This document shows, piece after piece, positions 53,777-62,563 of a stretch of 64,000 bases of DNA. The position numbers and the translations under genes are program-made. Origin of the DNA: G963677485 sp942492855 (lineage in GTDB: Bacteria; Armatimonadota; HRBIN16); contig OW818647.1 of NCBI GenBank assembly GCA_942492855.1, forward strand, positions 4,340,001 to 4,404,000, written 5' to 3'. Every line of letters starts with the position of its first letter. Positions within the stretch are counted from its first letter, which is position 1. The notes under the pieces are model-generated. The model was not told the DNA's origin. It ran no database searches and saw nothing but the letters and a program-made list of their open reading frames with translations.

Positions 53777-55467
53777 GAAATGCGGCCTGGCAACACCAGG
53801 CCAATAATAAACCGCATGAGTTCCTGCATGGGCAAAGGTTCAAACTGAGAAGCCAGCTCCTCAGCTCGTGACCGCAGCTTTTGCACCAAGAGTTGAGTCT
53901 TATCGAAGACCCCCAGGTCAGTGTAGAGCCTGCGAAGCCGCACCACTTCGGACGTGGAATCGGTGGCAGCATGAAGCAGATGCTTTTCGGATTCCGGGCA
54001 CGCCTGCAGAGCAAAAGCATGCAAAATGGTGGGCCTCTGGGCCAGCACATCACCGCCTGCAACCTTACGGTTCGTGTTGTCTGGCTTCCAGTCATCGAGG
54101 TCATTCAACGCCTGGTATCCCTCGCCGAGGTAGGTACAGAACAGCCGCAGCTTTTGATGGTCGAACTCAAACATCGCGGCCCGCAGACCAGCGTATAACG
54201 CGACCTCTAACCCAGGCGCCGTCTTCAGCGAATAGATCGACAACACATCCATAGGGCTGAGGGTTTTCCCGCTTCGGCCCTTCCACATCAACTCAGCACC
54301 TTGTCCACGGCACAAATCCAGGTGGGCACTGGAGAGCGACCTCAAGATATCTGCCACACACTCCGCACCTAAGGCCGACACCTCACCAGCGACCAGGTTA
54401 TAACCCAAACCAACCAGGTAGTCGCCCACATTGATGGCTGGTGCCACACCGTATTTTCTGTGGATGGTCATCTGACCATAACGATAGACGTCATCATCCT
54501 CAATATCATCGTGAACCAGCGAGGCCTTATGCATCGCCTCAATGGCCATCGCGAGCCGCCGAATAGCGACCGGAATTTCGAGATCACCCTCCAAGGCGCG
54601 GCTGCCCTGAGTGGCAACAGCATACGACGCCACGGTCAGGAACGGCCGCAAGCGCTTTCCGCCGTGGGCAAACCAGTCCAAAGCGATCTTTTCGGTGGCA
54701 TTATGGGGTTCAATCTCAGACCCATCGGGTAAATAACCCGAGATAGGCGATGGCAGTGCTTCCGTGAGCCCAGCATTGTCAAAGATAGCCATACTCTCAC
54801 GCAGTAGATGCACATAGCTGCGTGGAGGTGCCACAGCGTGCGAAGATGACATGCGGAGTATTGTCCGCAGCTCATCAAGTTCCGTTGTCGTGTTCACGCA
54901 TCCATCCTGCAGCAGGGGGACAGCCATGTAAGGTATCCCTATCTCAGATATTCTGGTAAACGACTTCTCAAGTGAATCGAGGCAGGCCACGCCCAGCAGG
55001 GCATCGGTGCCGCCCTCAAGCACTTTCATGATGACCGCAGTGGTGCCCTCTGAGACGATCACCTCATATCCGAGCTTCTCCGCTTCAGATTTCAACCCGC
55101 CGATATTGCATGCATCGCACTGCCTGCACAGAAGGTTGGAAGCGTCCAGCTCTGCGGTGCATTCTACCTGGTTGCTCATGCAGTGCGGCAGCAGCAGCAG
55201 CCTGCGGTGGAACGGCACCGTCTCGAAATACCTACGCCAATAGACGTTACTCAAAGCCACCATTGCATACCCCAGGTAAACTTCCGGTAGTGAAAGCCTG
55301 TTCAGGAGCGACCGTGCTTCCGACTTCAGCTCATCGCTAGACGGGTACCGCGCGTGGTCGAATTCGGCCCCGAGTTCATCAGCTAAACTGCGAATGGAAT
55401 CCCTGATCGATCGATCCTGCGGCACCTGCTTGATGTCACTGGTGGGTTGTTCATGCGCTGCAGACAT
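53773..55467 (-). CDS. DUF116 domain fused to polyprenyl diphosphate synthase
   Basis: ATG 55467 has GAGGAT upstream; GTG 55473 is an alternative. In the 564-residue protein, residues 60-215 form a DUF116-like domain: LLLLPHCMSN, Cys at 96, 103, 114, 117 and 120 (CRQCDAC), YEVIVSEGTT and LLGVACLDSLEKS. These Cys could bind a cluster or metal. Residues 250-560 are a trans-prenyl synthase with GGKRLRPFL, the first Asp-rich motif VHDDIEDDDVYRYG near 320, and NDLDDWKPD as the second. It would make the prenyl diphosphate for the next enzymes. I know of no described role for this fusion. The gene overlaps the cyclase gene end by 17 bases. Confidence 0.85.
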   Translation of the reverse strand: MSAAHEQPTSDIKQVPQDRSIRDSIRSLADELGAEFDHARYPSSDELKSEARSLLNRLSLPEVYLGYAMVALSNVYWRRYFETVPFHRRLLLLPHCMSNQVECTAELDASNLLCRQCDACNIGGLKSEAEKLGYEVIVSEGTTAVIMKVLEGGTDALLGVACLDSLEKSFTRISEIGIPYMAVPLLQDGCVNTTTELDELRTILRMSSSHAVAPPRSYVHLLRESMAIFDNAGLTEALPSPISGYLPDGSEIEPHNATEKIALDWFAHGGKRLRPFLTVASYAVATQGSRALEGDLEIPVAIRRLAMAIEAMHKASLVHDDIEDDDVYRYGQMTIHRKYGVAPAINVGDYLVGLGYNLVAGEVSALGAECVADILRSLSSAHLDLCRGQGAELMWKGRSGKTLSPMDVLSIYSLKTAPGLEVALYAGLRAAMFEFDHQKLRLFCTYLGEGYQALNDLDDWKPDNTNRKVAGGDVLAQRPTILHAFALQACPESEKHLLHAATDSTSEVVRLRRLYTDLGVFDKTQLLVQKLRSRAEELASQFEPLPMQELMRFIIGLVLPGRIS

Positions 55468-57211
55468 TATCACTAATCCTCATTACCGGGATGTAGAGCG
55501 AACAAAGTGACCCTAACGCCTCTACCGTCCATATGACCGGATAGAGACGTTCCGAATACCAGAGACTGGAAAAATACAGTCCGATAGCGGAAGCGTCTGT
55601 CCAACTGCCATCTTCCACCCGCGAAACCAGGTATTCGCCGCCAGACTGAATGGCATCTTGCACACCGGGCATGGACGTAAACTGGGTCAGAGCCGATAAC
55701 ACCGTCGCGGTCTCCTCAACCGATGAGGCAACACCAGGTGCCCCACCCCAACCGCCGTCGGCGTTCTGGGCCGACACCAGGTATTTGACTCCCTTCGCTG
55801 ACACGTCAGCATCACGGCTCGCCACAGCGTAGGCCAGAAGGGTCCTGGCGGTTCCATACACTGGGTTATGGCTGTTGTCGGCGGCCTGGTTTCCAAACCA
55901 CAATGGGATCCAAGACCCATCGTCATTCTGTGTCCGACGCAGATACGCTAACCCGTTTGAGACAGCCGCATTCAGCGACTGATCAGATGAATGTAGCCCA
56001 TATGCGTGAATGGCCCGGATGGCATGAGATGTAATATCCGGCGAACTCTTGTCGAAGGCTAACTGGCCCCAGCCACGGCAAAAAGCTGGCCAGCCACCGT
56101 CCGAGTTCTGCAAGCCACGCAGCCAGCCCACTCCCTTGGCAGCCGCATCTATTTTATTCAGCCTTAATAGTGCTAAAACCGCGCCTGAGGTATCATCCGC
56201 ATCTGGAACTCCACCCGGATGATGCGTCCAGGGAAATCCTCCGGGGCTCGCACCGGTGAATGGATGTTTCAACTGCTGCTGTTGTTCGCATATCCACTGT
56301 GCGGTGCATGATTCGTCGATTCGGCTCAAACTTTTTGACCTATCAAGCGCAGTCACGGCACCCGTGGTCAGCCATACTGAGAGATCGGTATCGATCGGCC
56401 AACTTCCATCGGCTCGCTGCGATGCGCAGATAAACGCCAGGCATCTGCTCACGACCGGGTCATCTGCGCTGCGCACGGACCCAAGGCTCATCGCGACAAA
56501 ACCGGTCAGTGGTGTCGCCTCCAGAAATCCGCCGTTCACGGGCTGTATGGCCGCCAGTTTAGCCAGAGCCGCAGGCATTGCCGCTTGACGGACATACCGA
56601 CTGATCGCAGACCTGGGCGGGTTGCGGTGGAACAACACAATGCCGATGGCTATCAATGCCGGCAAGGCGTAACTGACGACATGAAGCCGCAGAAACCTAA
56701 ACAGGCTCTGAGGGAACACCGCTAACTCAAACGGCAGCGCAGGCACACTGCTCCACGGCACCATCTCGGCCAGAGCGCAGTTCATCAAGATCGGCACGGC
56801 AAATGTGCGGTCCTCACCGTAGGTGTTTGTGACAGCTTTCACTATCGCATCTGGTGTCGATCCTGCGTGTGCAGTCACATAAGCTTGCGAGCGCGTGGAC
56901 ACCACAGGATTATCTTGTATCGATATTGTCATCGCGGCCATCACAAGCAGCGTGGTGGATAGGTTGCTGGGGCTGTCTGAGGTATCGCCCCAGCCGCCGT
57001 CGGAATTTTGTGTCTGTGTGAGCCACCGCACACCTGCGGAGATGCTGCTTGCATGAACCTCAAGATTGGTCACCGCCATCGCACTGATGGCAATTGCGGT
57101 CGAGAGAGCCGATGAGGAGAGCTCACCTGTCCAATAGCCGTCAGAATGCATCTCCCTAAGTAGATGCTCTACAGCTCGGTTGGTGGCCTGTGCCAACCTC
57201 TCATGGTTCAT
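55451..57211 (-). CDS. Class II terpene cyclase (squalene-hopene cyclase-like)
   Basis: ATG 57211 has GGCGAAAGGTTGAG upstream and lies six bases after the radical SAM stop. The 586-residue protein has QW-type repeats (QNSDGGWGD, RADGSWPI, QNSDGGWPA, QNDDGSWIP, QNADGGWGG) and the protonating motif GVPDADDTSGAV near residue 339, the DxDDT of class II cyclases. FDKSSPDITSHAIRA matches squalene-hopene cyclases. It is somewhat shorter than the usual 630 residues, and there is a hydrophobic segment near 205-225. The substrate may be squalene or a polyprenyl chain made by the adjacent synthase. No squalene synthase is in the window. Confidence 0.87.
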   Translation of the reverse strand: MNHERLAQATNRAVEHLLREMHSDGYWTGELSSSALSTAIAISAMAVTNLEVHASSISAGVRWLTQTQNSDGGWGDTSDSPSNLSTTLLVMAAMTISIQDNPVVSTRSQAYVTAHAGSTPDAIVKAVTNTYGEDRTFAVPILMNCALAEMVPWSSVPALPFELAVFPQSLFRFLRLHVVSYALPALIAIGIVLFHRNPPRSAISRYVRQAAMPAALAKLAAIQPVNGGFLEATPLTGFVAMSLGSVRSADDPVVSRCLAFICASQRADGSWPIDTDLSVWLTTGAVTALDRSKSLSRIDESCTAQWICEQQQQLKHPFTGASPGGFPWTHHPGGVPDADDTSGAVLALLRLNKIDAAAKGVGWLRGLQNSDGGWPAFCRGWGQLAFDKSSPDITSHAIRAIHAYGLHSSDQSLNAAVSNGLAYLRRTQNDDGSWIPLWFGNQAADNSHNPVYGTARTLLAYAVASRDADVSAKGVKYLVSAQNADGGWGGAPGVASSVEETATVLSALTQFTSMPGVQDAIQSGGEYLVSRVEDGSWTDASAIGLYFSSLWYSERLYPVIWTVEALGSLCSLYIPVMRISDNVCSA

Positions 57212-57216
57212 CTCAC

Positions 57217-58728
57217 TCAACCTTTCGCCCGAAGCCCATGCAGCGCGAATAGTGCATTCCACTGCAAGACCTGTCCCCGCCCGAGCACCTGCAGCAATGC
57301 TCTGCGTCCCGCTGGAACACCGGCCGCTTTCTGGTTGTCCCAATACATTCTGGGTATCCACTGGAAGTTCAACTTGTATGATTCCTTCACCAACTGCCAA
57401 TGCAGCCTGCTCATATCCTTCACCCGCAAGCCAGGTGCACCGTCAATAGGCGCATACAATACAGGGAATACAGTGATCCGCAAATGCGCTATAGATTTGA
57501 CCCAATCGACACACTTCTGCACATCCTGAGGGCTCTCTCCCGGCAGGCCGACAACAAGGCTGACCATGGGCATGAATCCTGCTTTGCACAGCCTGCGAAG
57601 CTGTTCTGCCGCAAACGCGCCCCAGTGTTCTACCGGCGAACGCCCCATTTTGACTGATCCGCCGTTCGCTTTGAGCAACTCTCCGGAGATCGTCTCGACA
57701 CCAACATTCACCCATGGGTATTCACAGCCGGTGTCACCCACCAGCAAATCGTGGATGGTCTTCAATTGTTCATCGGAAAACTGCGAAATGCTCAGCACAT
57801 TCGCATGATCGGTCTGAATTAATCGCAATCCCTCAATCTGCCGCAGCTTCGTTAACAGGGAGATCACCGCATCGGGATTAGCGGTGGTGCCAGTAGATCC
57901 ATACCGAAAGAAATCCTCGCTGAGAATGGCGATGCTGCTTATACCCGCCCTGATGTTCGTCAGCACATCAGCCACCACTGTGGCTTCGGGAAGATGGATC
58001 ATCGGAACTCGGGCGATCGTGCAAAATGCGCATCCCAGCCCGCAGCCGCGGCTGATCTCCACCACGCCCATGGAACTCGCTCCGCATATGCAAGGAACGG
58101 CATCGGCGGCCACAGGTGATCCTGTCAGACTGGAGTCCAACTCCTGACCTTCGATGATCCGTCGGAACAGCTCCGTCACATTGCCTTCGGCATAGCCGCT
58201 GATGACATAATCGATACCCAGCTTCCGCATCTGGCCCGGATCACCGGCGATTTGCCACGCTCCAGGTCCACCCATCACGACTTTCGCTTTGGAGTGGCTT
58301 GTCTTGAGCGTCTCTTGCACTTTGTTCATCAGACGTTCGAACATCACCAATGGGAAAATCTGTCCGCCAGATATTTCTGTCATCGTAGAGCTGTTCATGC
58401 CATGACCGGCAGGCTCACCAGAACTCACCGCTACGATCGCGGTGTCGGTGCCCACCGCTTGATTCAGACGGCGTTCATCGACCACGGTCACCTCATCGGC
58501 AATAAATCCGCCTGCCAGCAAGGCCGCCTCTATGCGTCGTAGCCCGAGGGGTGCCGTCAACGCGCGGACATCTGCACTGGGATTCCATGGCATCAGTAAG
58601 TCTGAGGTGACCCACGGCGGAATACTGGAGGTCTGGCTGGCAGCCAGCATGCCATCAAACAGCAATTTGTAGTCGGCCATCAGCGTGCGATCGGCCGTGA
58701 GCACCACCTTGTAGCCCGATTGTTTCAC
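57217..58728 (-). CDS. B12-binding-type radical SAM enzyme
   Basis: The start is taken as GTG 58728, four bases after the ferredoxin stop, because KVVLTADRTLMADYKLLFDG belongs to the conserved N-terminus; ATG 58680 is an alternative. The 503-residue protein has an N-terminal cobalamin-binding-like Rossmann domain (to about 205; VVMGGPGAW, YVISGYAEG) and a radical SAM barrel with ISRGCGLGCAFC near 227 (CxxxCxxC). Relatives include methyltransferases and ring-forming enzymes such as those of hopanoid and tetraether-lipid pathways. The missing DxHxxG cobalamin motif leaves B12 binding open. It may methylate or join the prenyl product. Confidence 0.82.
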   Translation of the reverse strand: MKQSGYKVVLTADRTLMADYKLLFDGMLAASQTSSIPPWVTSDLLMPWNPSADVRALTAPLGLRRIEAALLAGGFIADEVTVVDERRLNQAVGTDTAIVAVSSGEPAGHGMNSSTMTEISGGQIFPLVMFERLMNKVQETLKTSHSKAKVVMGGPGAWQIAGDPGQMRKLGIDYVISGYAEGNVTELFRRIIEGQELDSSLTGSPVAADAVPCICGASSMGVVEISRGCGLGCAFCTIARVPMIHLPEATVVADVLTNIRAGISSIAILSEDFFRYGSTGTTANPDAVISLLTKLRQIEGLRLIQTDHANVLSISQFSDEQLKTIHDLLVGDTGCEYPWVNVGVETISGELLKANGGSVKMGRSPVEHWGAFAAEQLRRLCKAGFMPMVSLVVGLPGESPQDVQKCVDWVKSIAHLRITVFPVLYAPIDGAPGLRVKDMSRLHWQLVKESYKLNFQWIPRMYWDNQKAAGVPAGRRALLQVLGRGQVLQWNALFALHGLRAKG

Positions 58729-58732
58729 TAAG

Positions 58733-59602
58733 CTATATTCTCTTCCGAGCAAGGTTCTCAAGATCGTCCACCAGGCTATCCAGGTCATCTAGTGCATCCT
58801 GTGGCGGCCGAGAAGCAGCCTTAAGTTCAGGCAAAGTCGGACGCCCGCATTCTTTACATAAAACAGCACTGGGATCAATCTTTGTCAGCAGCAGCAAATT
58901 TGGTTTTTGCCCACACAATGAACACACCGTACCGCCAATGTTGGTTTGTGGCTTTCTGGGAGTATTGCTCATGGTCACAAATAGCCCCGGCGCGCCGGCA
59001 ATGGCCTCATCTTTACTGTATAGTGGGAAACTGATGGCACTTTGGGGGCAGACGCGACTGCAGGCGGGGCATCCGGGCTTACAGTTGCCGGGATTGGAGG
59101 CGACAACACGATGGTCGGCATCATACTCAAACACATTGAAGATGCAGAACTGGAGGCAGTTTCCGCAGTTAGTACACCGTGTGCTGTCCATCACCGGATA
59201 CCACCGGTCCGTGATCTCCTCTGTGATCTCTCTGAACGATCCGTCATCTACGTCATAATGGCTGGTAGGTGCCCTCAATGCTTGGATGGCCTCGTAACAG
59301 TCATCCGCATTCAGATAGGCTGACATATTGAACACATGAGAGGAATCAGCGACGCATCCGTGTTTACGCAAAAGGGCAGCGGCAGGCCGAGGGTGCAGCC
59401 AACTTAACACCACCGGTTTATTGGGAACTGCAGCCAGCGTGACCCAAACCGATGAATCTTCAGACAATTGGTATATGTGGGGTACCACCATCACATCGAA
59501 ATGGCCAGAAACCCTGCACTTTTCAGCTAGAGCATCTTCGAATGAGCGGCGAACGGAATCACCAGATACATCCCTGGAGATTACAACGCATATGCGATTC
59601 AT
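58733..59602 (-). CDS. Two-cluster 4Fe-4S ferredoxin-domain protein
   Basis: ATG 59602 with AGGGTGAG upstream is preferred to ATG 59605 because of spacing. The 289-residue protein has an N-terminal alpha/beta region (to 125) of unknown fold, a ferredoxin domain with CTNCGNCLQFC near 142 and CKPGCPACSRVC near 178, and a C-terminal ribbon-like pair CSLCG..CKECG near 230-255. It is the first gene of the six-gene operon and is a likely electron donor for the radical SAM enzyme downstream, an inference from the four-base gap. Confidence 0.84.
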   Translation of the reverse strand: MNRICVVISRDVSGDSVRRSFEDALAEKCRVSGHFDVMVVPHIYQLSEDSSVWVTLAAVPNKPVVLSWLHPRPAAALLRKHGCVADSSHVFNMSAYLNADDCYEAIQALRAPTSHYDVDDGSFREITEEITDRWYPVMDSTRCTNCGNCLQFCIFNVFEYDADHRVVASNPGNCKPGCPACSRVCPQSAISFPLYSKDEAIAGAPGLFVTMSNTPRKPQTNIGGTVCSLCGQKPNLLLLTKIDPSAVLCKECGRPTLPELKAASRPPQDALDDLDSLVDDLENLARKRI

Positions 59603-59675
59603 CATCTCACCCTGCGATCTTTCTTTGGTCATGTGTGTGAGGGATTTTGTTTTTTGGTGGGAATTTCCGGTGTTC

Positions 59676-59704
59676 TTGACATGAGTTTACGTCCAGTCTA
59701 TTAT
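59676..59704 (+). promoter_or_regulatory. Near-consensus promoter of the PQQ/NHL/ferredoxin operon
   Basis: TTGACA (59676-59681), a 17-base spacer and TATTAT (59699-59704) predict a start near 59711. The intergenic gap 59603-59779 separates two divergent operons, so this region may regulate both. I find no clear match for the minus-strand promoter. Confidence 0.65.
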
Positions 59705-59779
59705 AACATCGGGGGAGCATTATCGTATAGAGCATGAACACACGCGGTCAGCAAACGTATCACACCCATTCATCCCTCA

Positions 59780-61273
59780 ATGCGAAAGGCAAGTTCCCAA
59801 CTGATGAAAACGGCACCACTGATAAAGGCCCTCCCCGCCATCGCCGCCGCTATATGTATCACACTTCTGGCCTACTGGTTCACCAGCAACCAGCGTTCAG
59901 TCGATGTCGTCAAGCGAGTGCCTGGCCAGGACATGCAAGAAGGACAACCGGGTACGGGCGGGCCTGAGGACGCGGCTCCACCGGCAGAGGTCAGTGTGGC
60001 CAGTCCTGAATCGGCAGCAGCACCGGCACAAGTACCCACCGCTCCAGAAGCCTCATTGGCCGCTGCCGGCACTGTAGTTCCTGCATTACCCGGCGAATGG
60101 CCGCGCTTCAGGGGCGCCCTGAACGACAACGTCAACTCGGAAAATGTGGCCTTGAGCACAAAGTGGGCAAACGGTGCCCCTCCCCTTCTCTGGAGCCTTG
60201 ATGTGGGCGAAGGTCATGCCGCCGCGGCCATCAAGAACAGCCGTGTGTACATTTTAGACTACGACCGAACGGCTCAAGCGGATGTGCTCAAGTGTCTCAC
60301 GCTCTCCGATGGCAAAGAGCTGTGGAAATACTCCTATCCTGTGGCGTTAAAGCGAAACCACGGCATGTCTCGCACCATCCCTGCAGTGACCGACAAATAT
60401 GTGGTGACCATCGGGCCGAAATGCAATGTGGTCTGTGCCGATCCGATGACCGGTCGCGTGTTCTGGACACTCGACCTGGTGAAGGAATACAAAACGGAGA
60501 TACCCCCGTGGTATGCCGGGCAATGCCCCCTCATAGACGGCGATCGTGCCATCATCGCCCCAGGTGGGAGTTCCTTAATGGTAGCTATCGACTGCGCTAC
60601 TGGCAAAGTGGCTTGGAAAACCCCGAATCCCAGTGCATGGAGCATGACCCATTCGTCAATCACACCGATTATGTTCAAAGGCCAGAAGATATATGTCTAC
60701 TGCGGCAGCGGTGGAGTGGCTGGCGTCTCCGCGAAAGATGGATCGATACTCTGGCAGACTACAGACTGGACGGTCAAGATAGCCAATGTGCCATCGCCAG
60801 TGGTGGTCGGCAGTGACCGGCTCTTCCTCAGCGGAGGATACAATGCAGGCAGTGCCATGCTGCAGCTTCAATCAACAGGAAACAAGATCAACACTCGCAT
60901 TTTATACAAACTTCCTCCCACAGTTTTCGGTTCAGACCAGCAAACACCCATTCTGTACAACGGCTATATCTACGGGGTCATCCCAGGAGGCCAACTGGCC
61001 TGCCTTGACCTTAACGGCAAAATCAAATGGACCAGCGGGGCCGCCTATCGGTTTGGTATCGGGCCGTATATCATTGCAGATGGCAAGATACTGGCATTGG
61101 ATGATCTAGGGCTGCTGACCATTGCGGAGGCCTCCCCTGCCGCATTTCGGCCACTTGGCCAGGCACGGCTGCTCAGCGGTCACGACTGCTGGGGTCCGAT
61201 GGCACTTGCTGGCGGTCGGTTGATCGCGCGCGACCTCACAAAAATGGTCTGCGTAGACATCGCTAAACGCTGA
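59780..61273 (+). CDS. Membrane-anchored PQQ-type beta-propeller protein
   Basis: The ATG at 59780 or 59804 begins the protein (497 or 489 residues). One membrane helix near residues 15-36 (LPAIAAAICITLLAYWF) is followed by a Pro/Ala/Glu-rich linker to about residue 100 and then the propeller starting EWPRFRGALNDN. Blades show TLSDGKELWKY, DPMTGRVFWTL, DCATGKVAWKT and SAKDGSILWQT. It is a distant paralogue of the three at 47783-51559, anchored rather than freely exported. It leads the operon that ends with the polyferredoxin. Confidence 0.85.
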   Translation: MRKASSQLMKTAPLIKALPAIAAAICITLLAYWFTSNQRSVDVVKRVPGQDMQEGQPGTGGPEDAAPPAEVSVASPESAAAPAQVPTAPEASLAAAGTVVPALPGEWPRFRGALNDNVNSENVALSTKWANGAPPLLWSLDVGEGHAAAAIKNSRVYILDYDRTAQADVLKCLTLSDGKELWKYSYPVALKRNHGMSRTIPAVTDKYVVTIGPKCNVVCADPMTGRVFWTLDLVKEYKTEIPPWYAGQCPLIDGDRAIIAPGGSSLMVAIDCATGKVAWKTPNPSAWSMTHSSITPIMFKGQKIYVYCGSGGVAGVSAKDGSILWQTTDWTVKIANVPSPVVVGSDRLFLSGGYNAGSAMLQLQSTGNKINTRILYKLPPTVFGSDQQTPILYNGYIYGVIPGGQLACLDLNGKIKWTSGAAYRFGIGPYIIADGKILALDDLGLLTIAEASPAAFRPLGQARLLSGHDCWGPMALAGGRLIARDLTKMVCVDIAKR

Positions 61274-61307
61274 TAACCAGGCATCACCACCGAGGGAGAG
61301 TACAGAC

Positions 61308-62330
61308 GTGAACGAGCCTCATTCCCCTGACGGACCGAAATGGAATAGACAGACTGTCTTTAAGTTGGTTATCGTCATATATATTATCTTGGTGGGCACC
61401 GTTGTGATGTGGCTGACATACAACCATGCGGTAAAACGCAGTTCACCCTTAGGGTCAGCGTATGATGAGCAGATTCGCAAACTGAGTACAACAGACCCCA
61501 GCCAGATCGGCTACACAGAAATCAAAGAGATACCCACGGGACTGGCGGAACCTCGCTGTATTGCGTTGGATAGCAAAGGCAATATCTTTGTAGCGGGCGA
61601 CACTTCCATTCGGGTGTTTGAGCCTCAAGGCAATCCGCTGCGTGACATTGCAACTAACCGCCCACCTTACTGCCTGGCGGTAGATGCGAACGGCGATATC
61701 TACGTAGGCATGAAGGGTCATGTCGAGGTGCTGTCGCCCAAAGGTGAGAGCATTTCCGTGTGGTCGTCACCGTCACAAAAAGCGCACTTCACGGCCCTGG
61801 TCGTCACAGATAAGGACGTCTGGGTGGCTGATGCGGTAAACAAGCAGATACTCCGGTACAATAAAAATGGTGCAGTCACTGCCATTTTCGCACGAAAAGA
61901 CTCTGCAAAGAAAATTGAGGGGTTGCTTGTGCCCAGTCCTTATTTGGATATCGCACCAGCAGAGAATGGCGCAATATGGGTTGCTAATCCTGGCAAGCAC
62001 GAGCTGGAGCTCTACTCAGCCGATGGCCATCTGACCAGGCACTGGGGTATATTCGCTTTTTCCATCAAAGGATTTAGCGGCTGTTGTAACCCGACAAACA
62101 TCGCCATCACGCCAGATGGCCGTTTCGTCACGAGCGAAAAAGGAATACCCCGCATCAAAACATACAAAGCTGACGGATCATTCCAATGGGTGGTCGCAGG
62201 CTCCGAGTCATTCAAACCGGAAACGGCAGGGCTTGATCTGGCTGTTGACTCCAGCGGGCGGATTTTTGTGCTCGATCCAGCCAACAAAAATATTCGGATA
62301 TTCACAATAAAGAACAAGGCTAATCCATGA
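61308..62330 (+). CDS. Membrane-anchored NHL-repeat beta-propeller protein
   Basis: The start is GTG 61308 with GAGGGAGAG upstream. The 340 residues have an N-terminal membrane helix (FKLVIVIYIILVGTVVMWLTY, about 19-39) and an extracytoplasmic propeller with NHL-like strands: EPRCIALDSKGNIFVAGD, PYCLAVDANGDIYVG, DLAVDSSGRIFVLDPANKNIRIF. A pair of adjacent Cys in GFSGCCNPTNIAI near residue 263 is reminiscent of similar proteins next to NapH-like ferredoxins, where the motif recurs. The stop overlaps the next start (ATGA). Confidence 0.85.
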   Translation: MNEPHSPDGPKWNRQTVFKLVIVIYIILVGTVVMWLTYNHAVKRSSPLGSAYDEQIRKLSTTDPSQIGYTEIKEIPTGLAEPRCIALDSKGNIFVAGDTSIRVFEPQGNPLRDIATNRPPYCLAVDANGDIYVGMKGHVEVLSPKGESISVWSSPSQKAHFTALVVTDKDVWVADAVNKQILRYNKNGAVTAIFARKDSAKKIEGLLVPSPYLDIAPAENGAIWVANPGKHELELYSADGHLTRHWGIFAFSIKGFSGCCNPTNIAITPDGRFVTSEKGIPRIKTYKADGSFQWVVAGSESFKPETAGLDLAVDSSGRIFVLDPANKNIRIFTIKNKANP

Positions 62331-62560
62331 AACTGAATTCCAACATCAGCCGGGGTGAGTTCCTGAAAAATATCGGCAGGGTGATCGCGGCAGGTGCACT
62401 AGTTACTGGCGTTGCCACGCTTGTGAACAGGCCTTCTCGTCCGCACGATATCTGTGATAGTGACGGCATTTGCAGCCGCTGCCGAGGGCTTCAAGCATGC
62501 GCATTGCCGCAGGCGATGTCGACTCGACAAAACATCACAAGTGAGTCGACTGGGCAGTAG
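62327..62560 (+). CDS. Small Cys-rich exported protein (77 residues)
   Basis: An N-terminal SRGEFLKNIGRVIAAG is Tat-like although the twin-Arg reads Arg-Gly, and is followed by a hydrophobic stretch. After it lies CDSDGICSRCRGLQAC, with Cys spacing C-x6-C-x2-C-x6-C, and LPQA. This may bind an Fe-S cluster or metal. It overlaps the NHL gene by four bases and precedes the Tat ferredoxin by three, so it is part of the redox module. No named family is assigned. Confidence 0.75.
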   Translation: MKLNSNISRGEFLKNIGRVIAAGALVTGVATLVNRPSRPHDICDSDGICSRCRGLQACALPQAMSTRQNITSESTGQ

Positions 62561-62563
62561 ACG

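Noticed and set aside
53773..55467. Two genes joined by a frameshift (DUF116 and prenyl synthase)
   Set aside because: The frame is open throughout with no internal start and ribosome site at the junction, so a true fusion is more likely; noted as a check.
60292..60816. 174-residue plus-strand open frame inside the PQQ propeller gene
   Set aside because: It is a shifted frame of the propeller gene at 59780-61273, whose blade motifs are clear.
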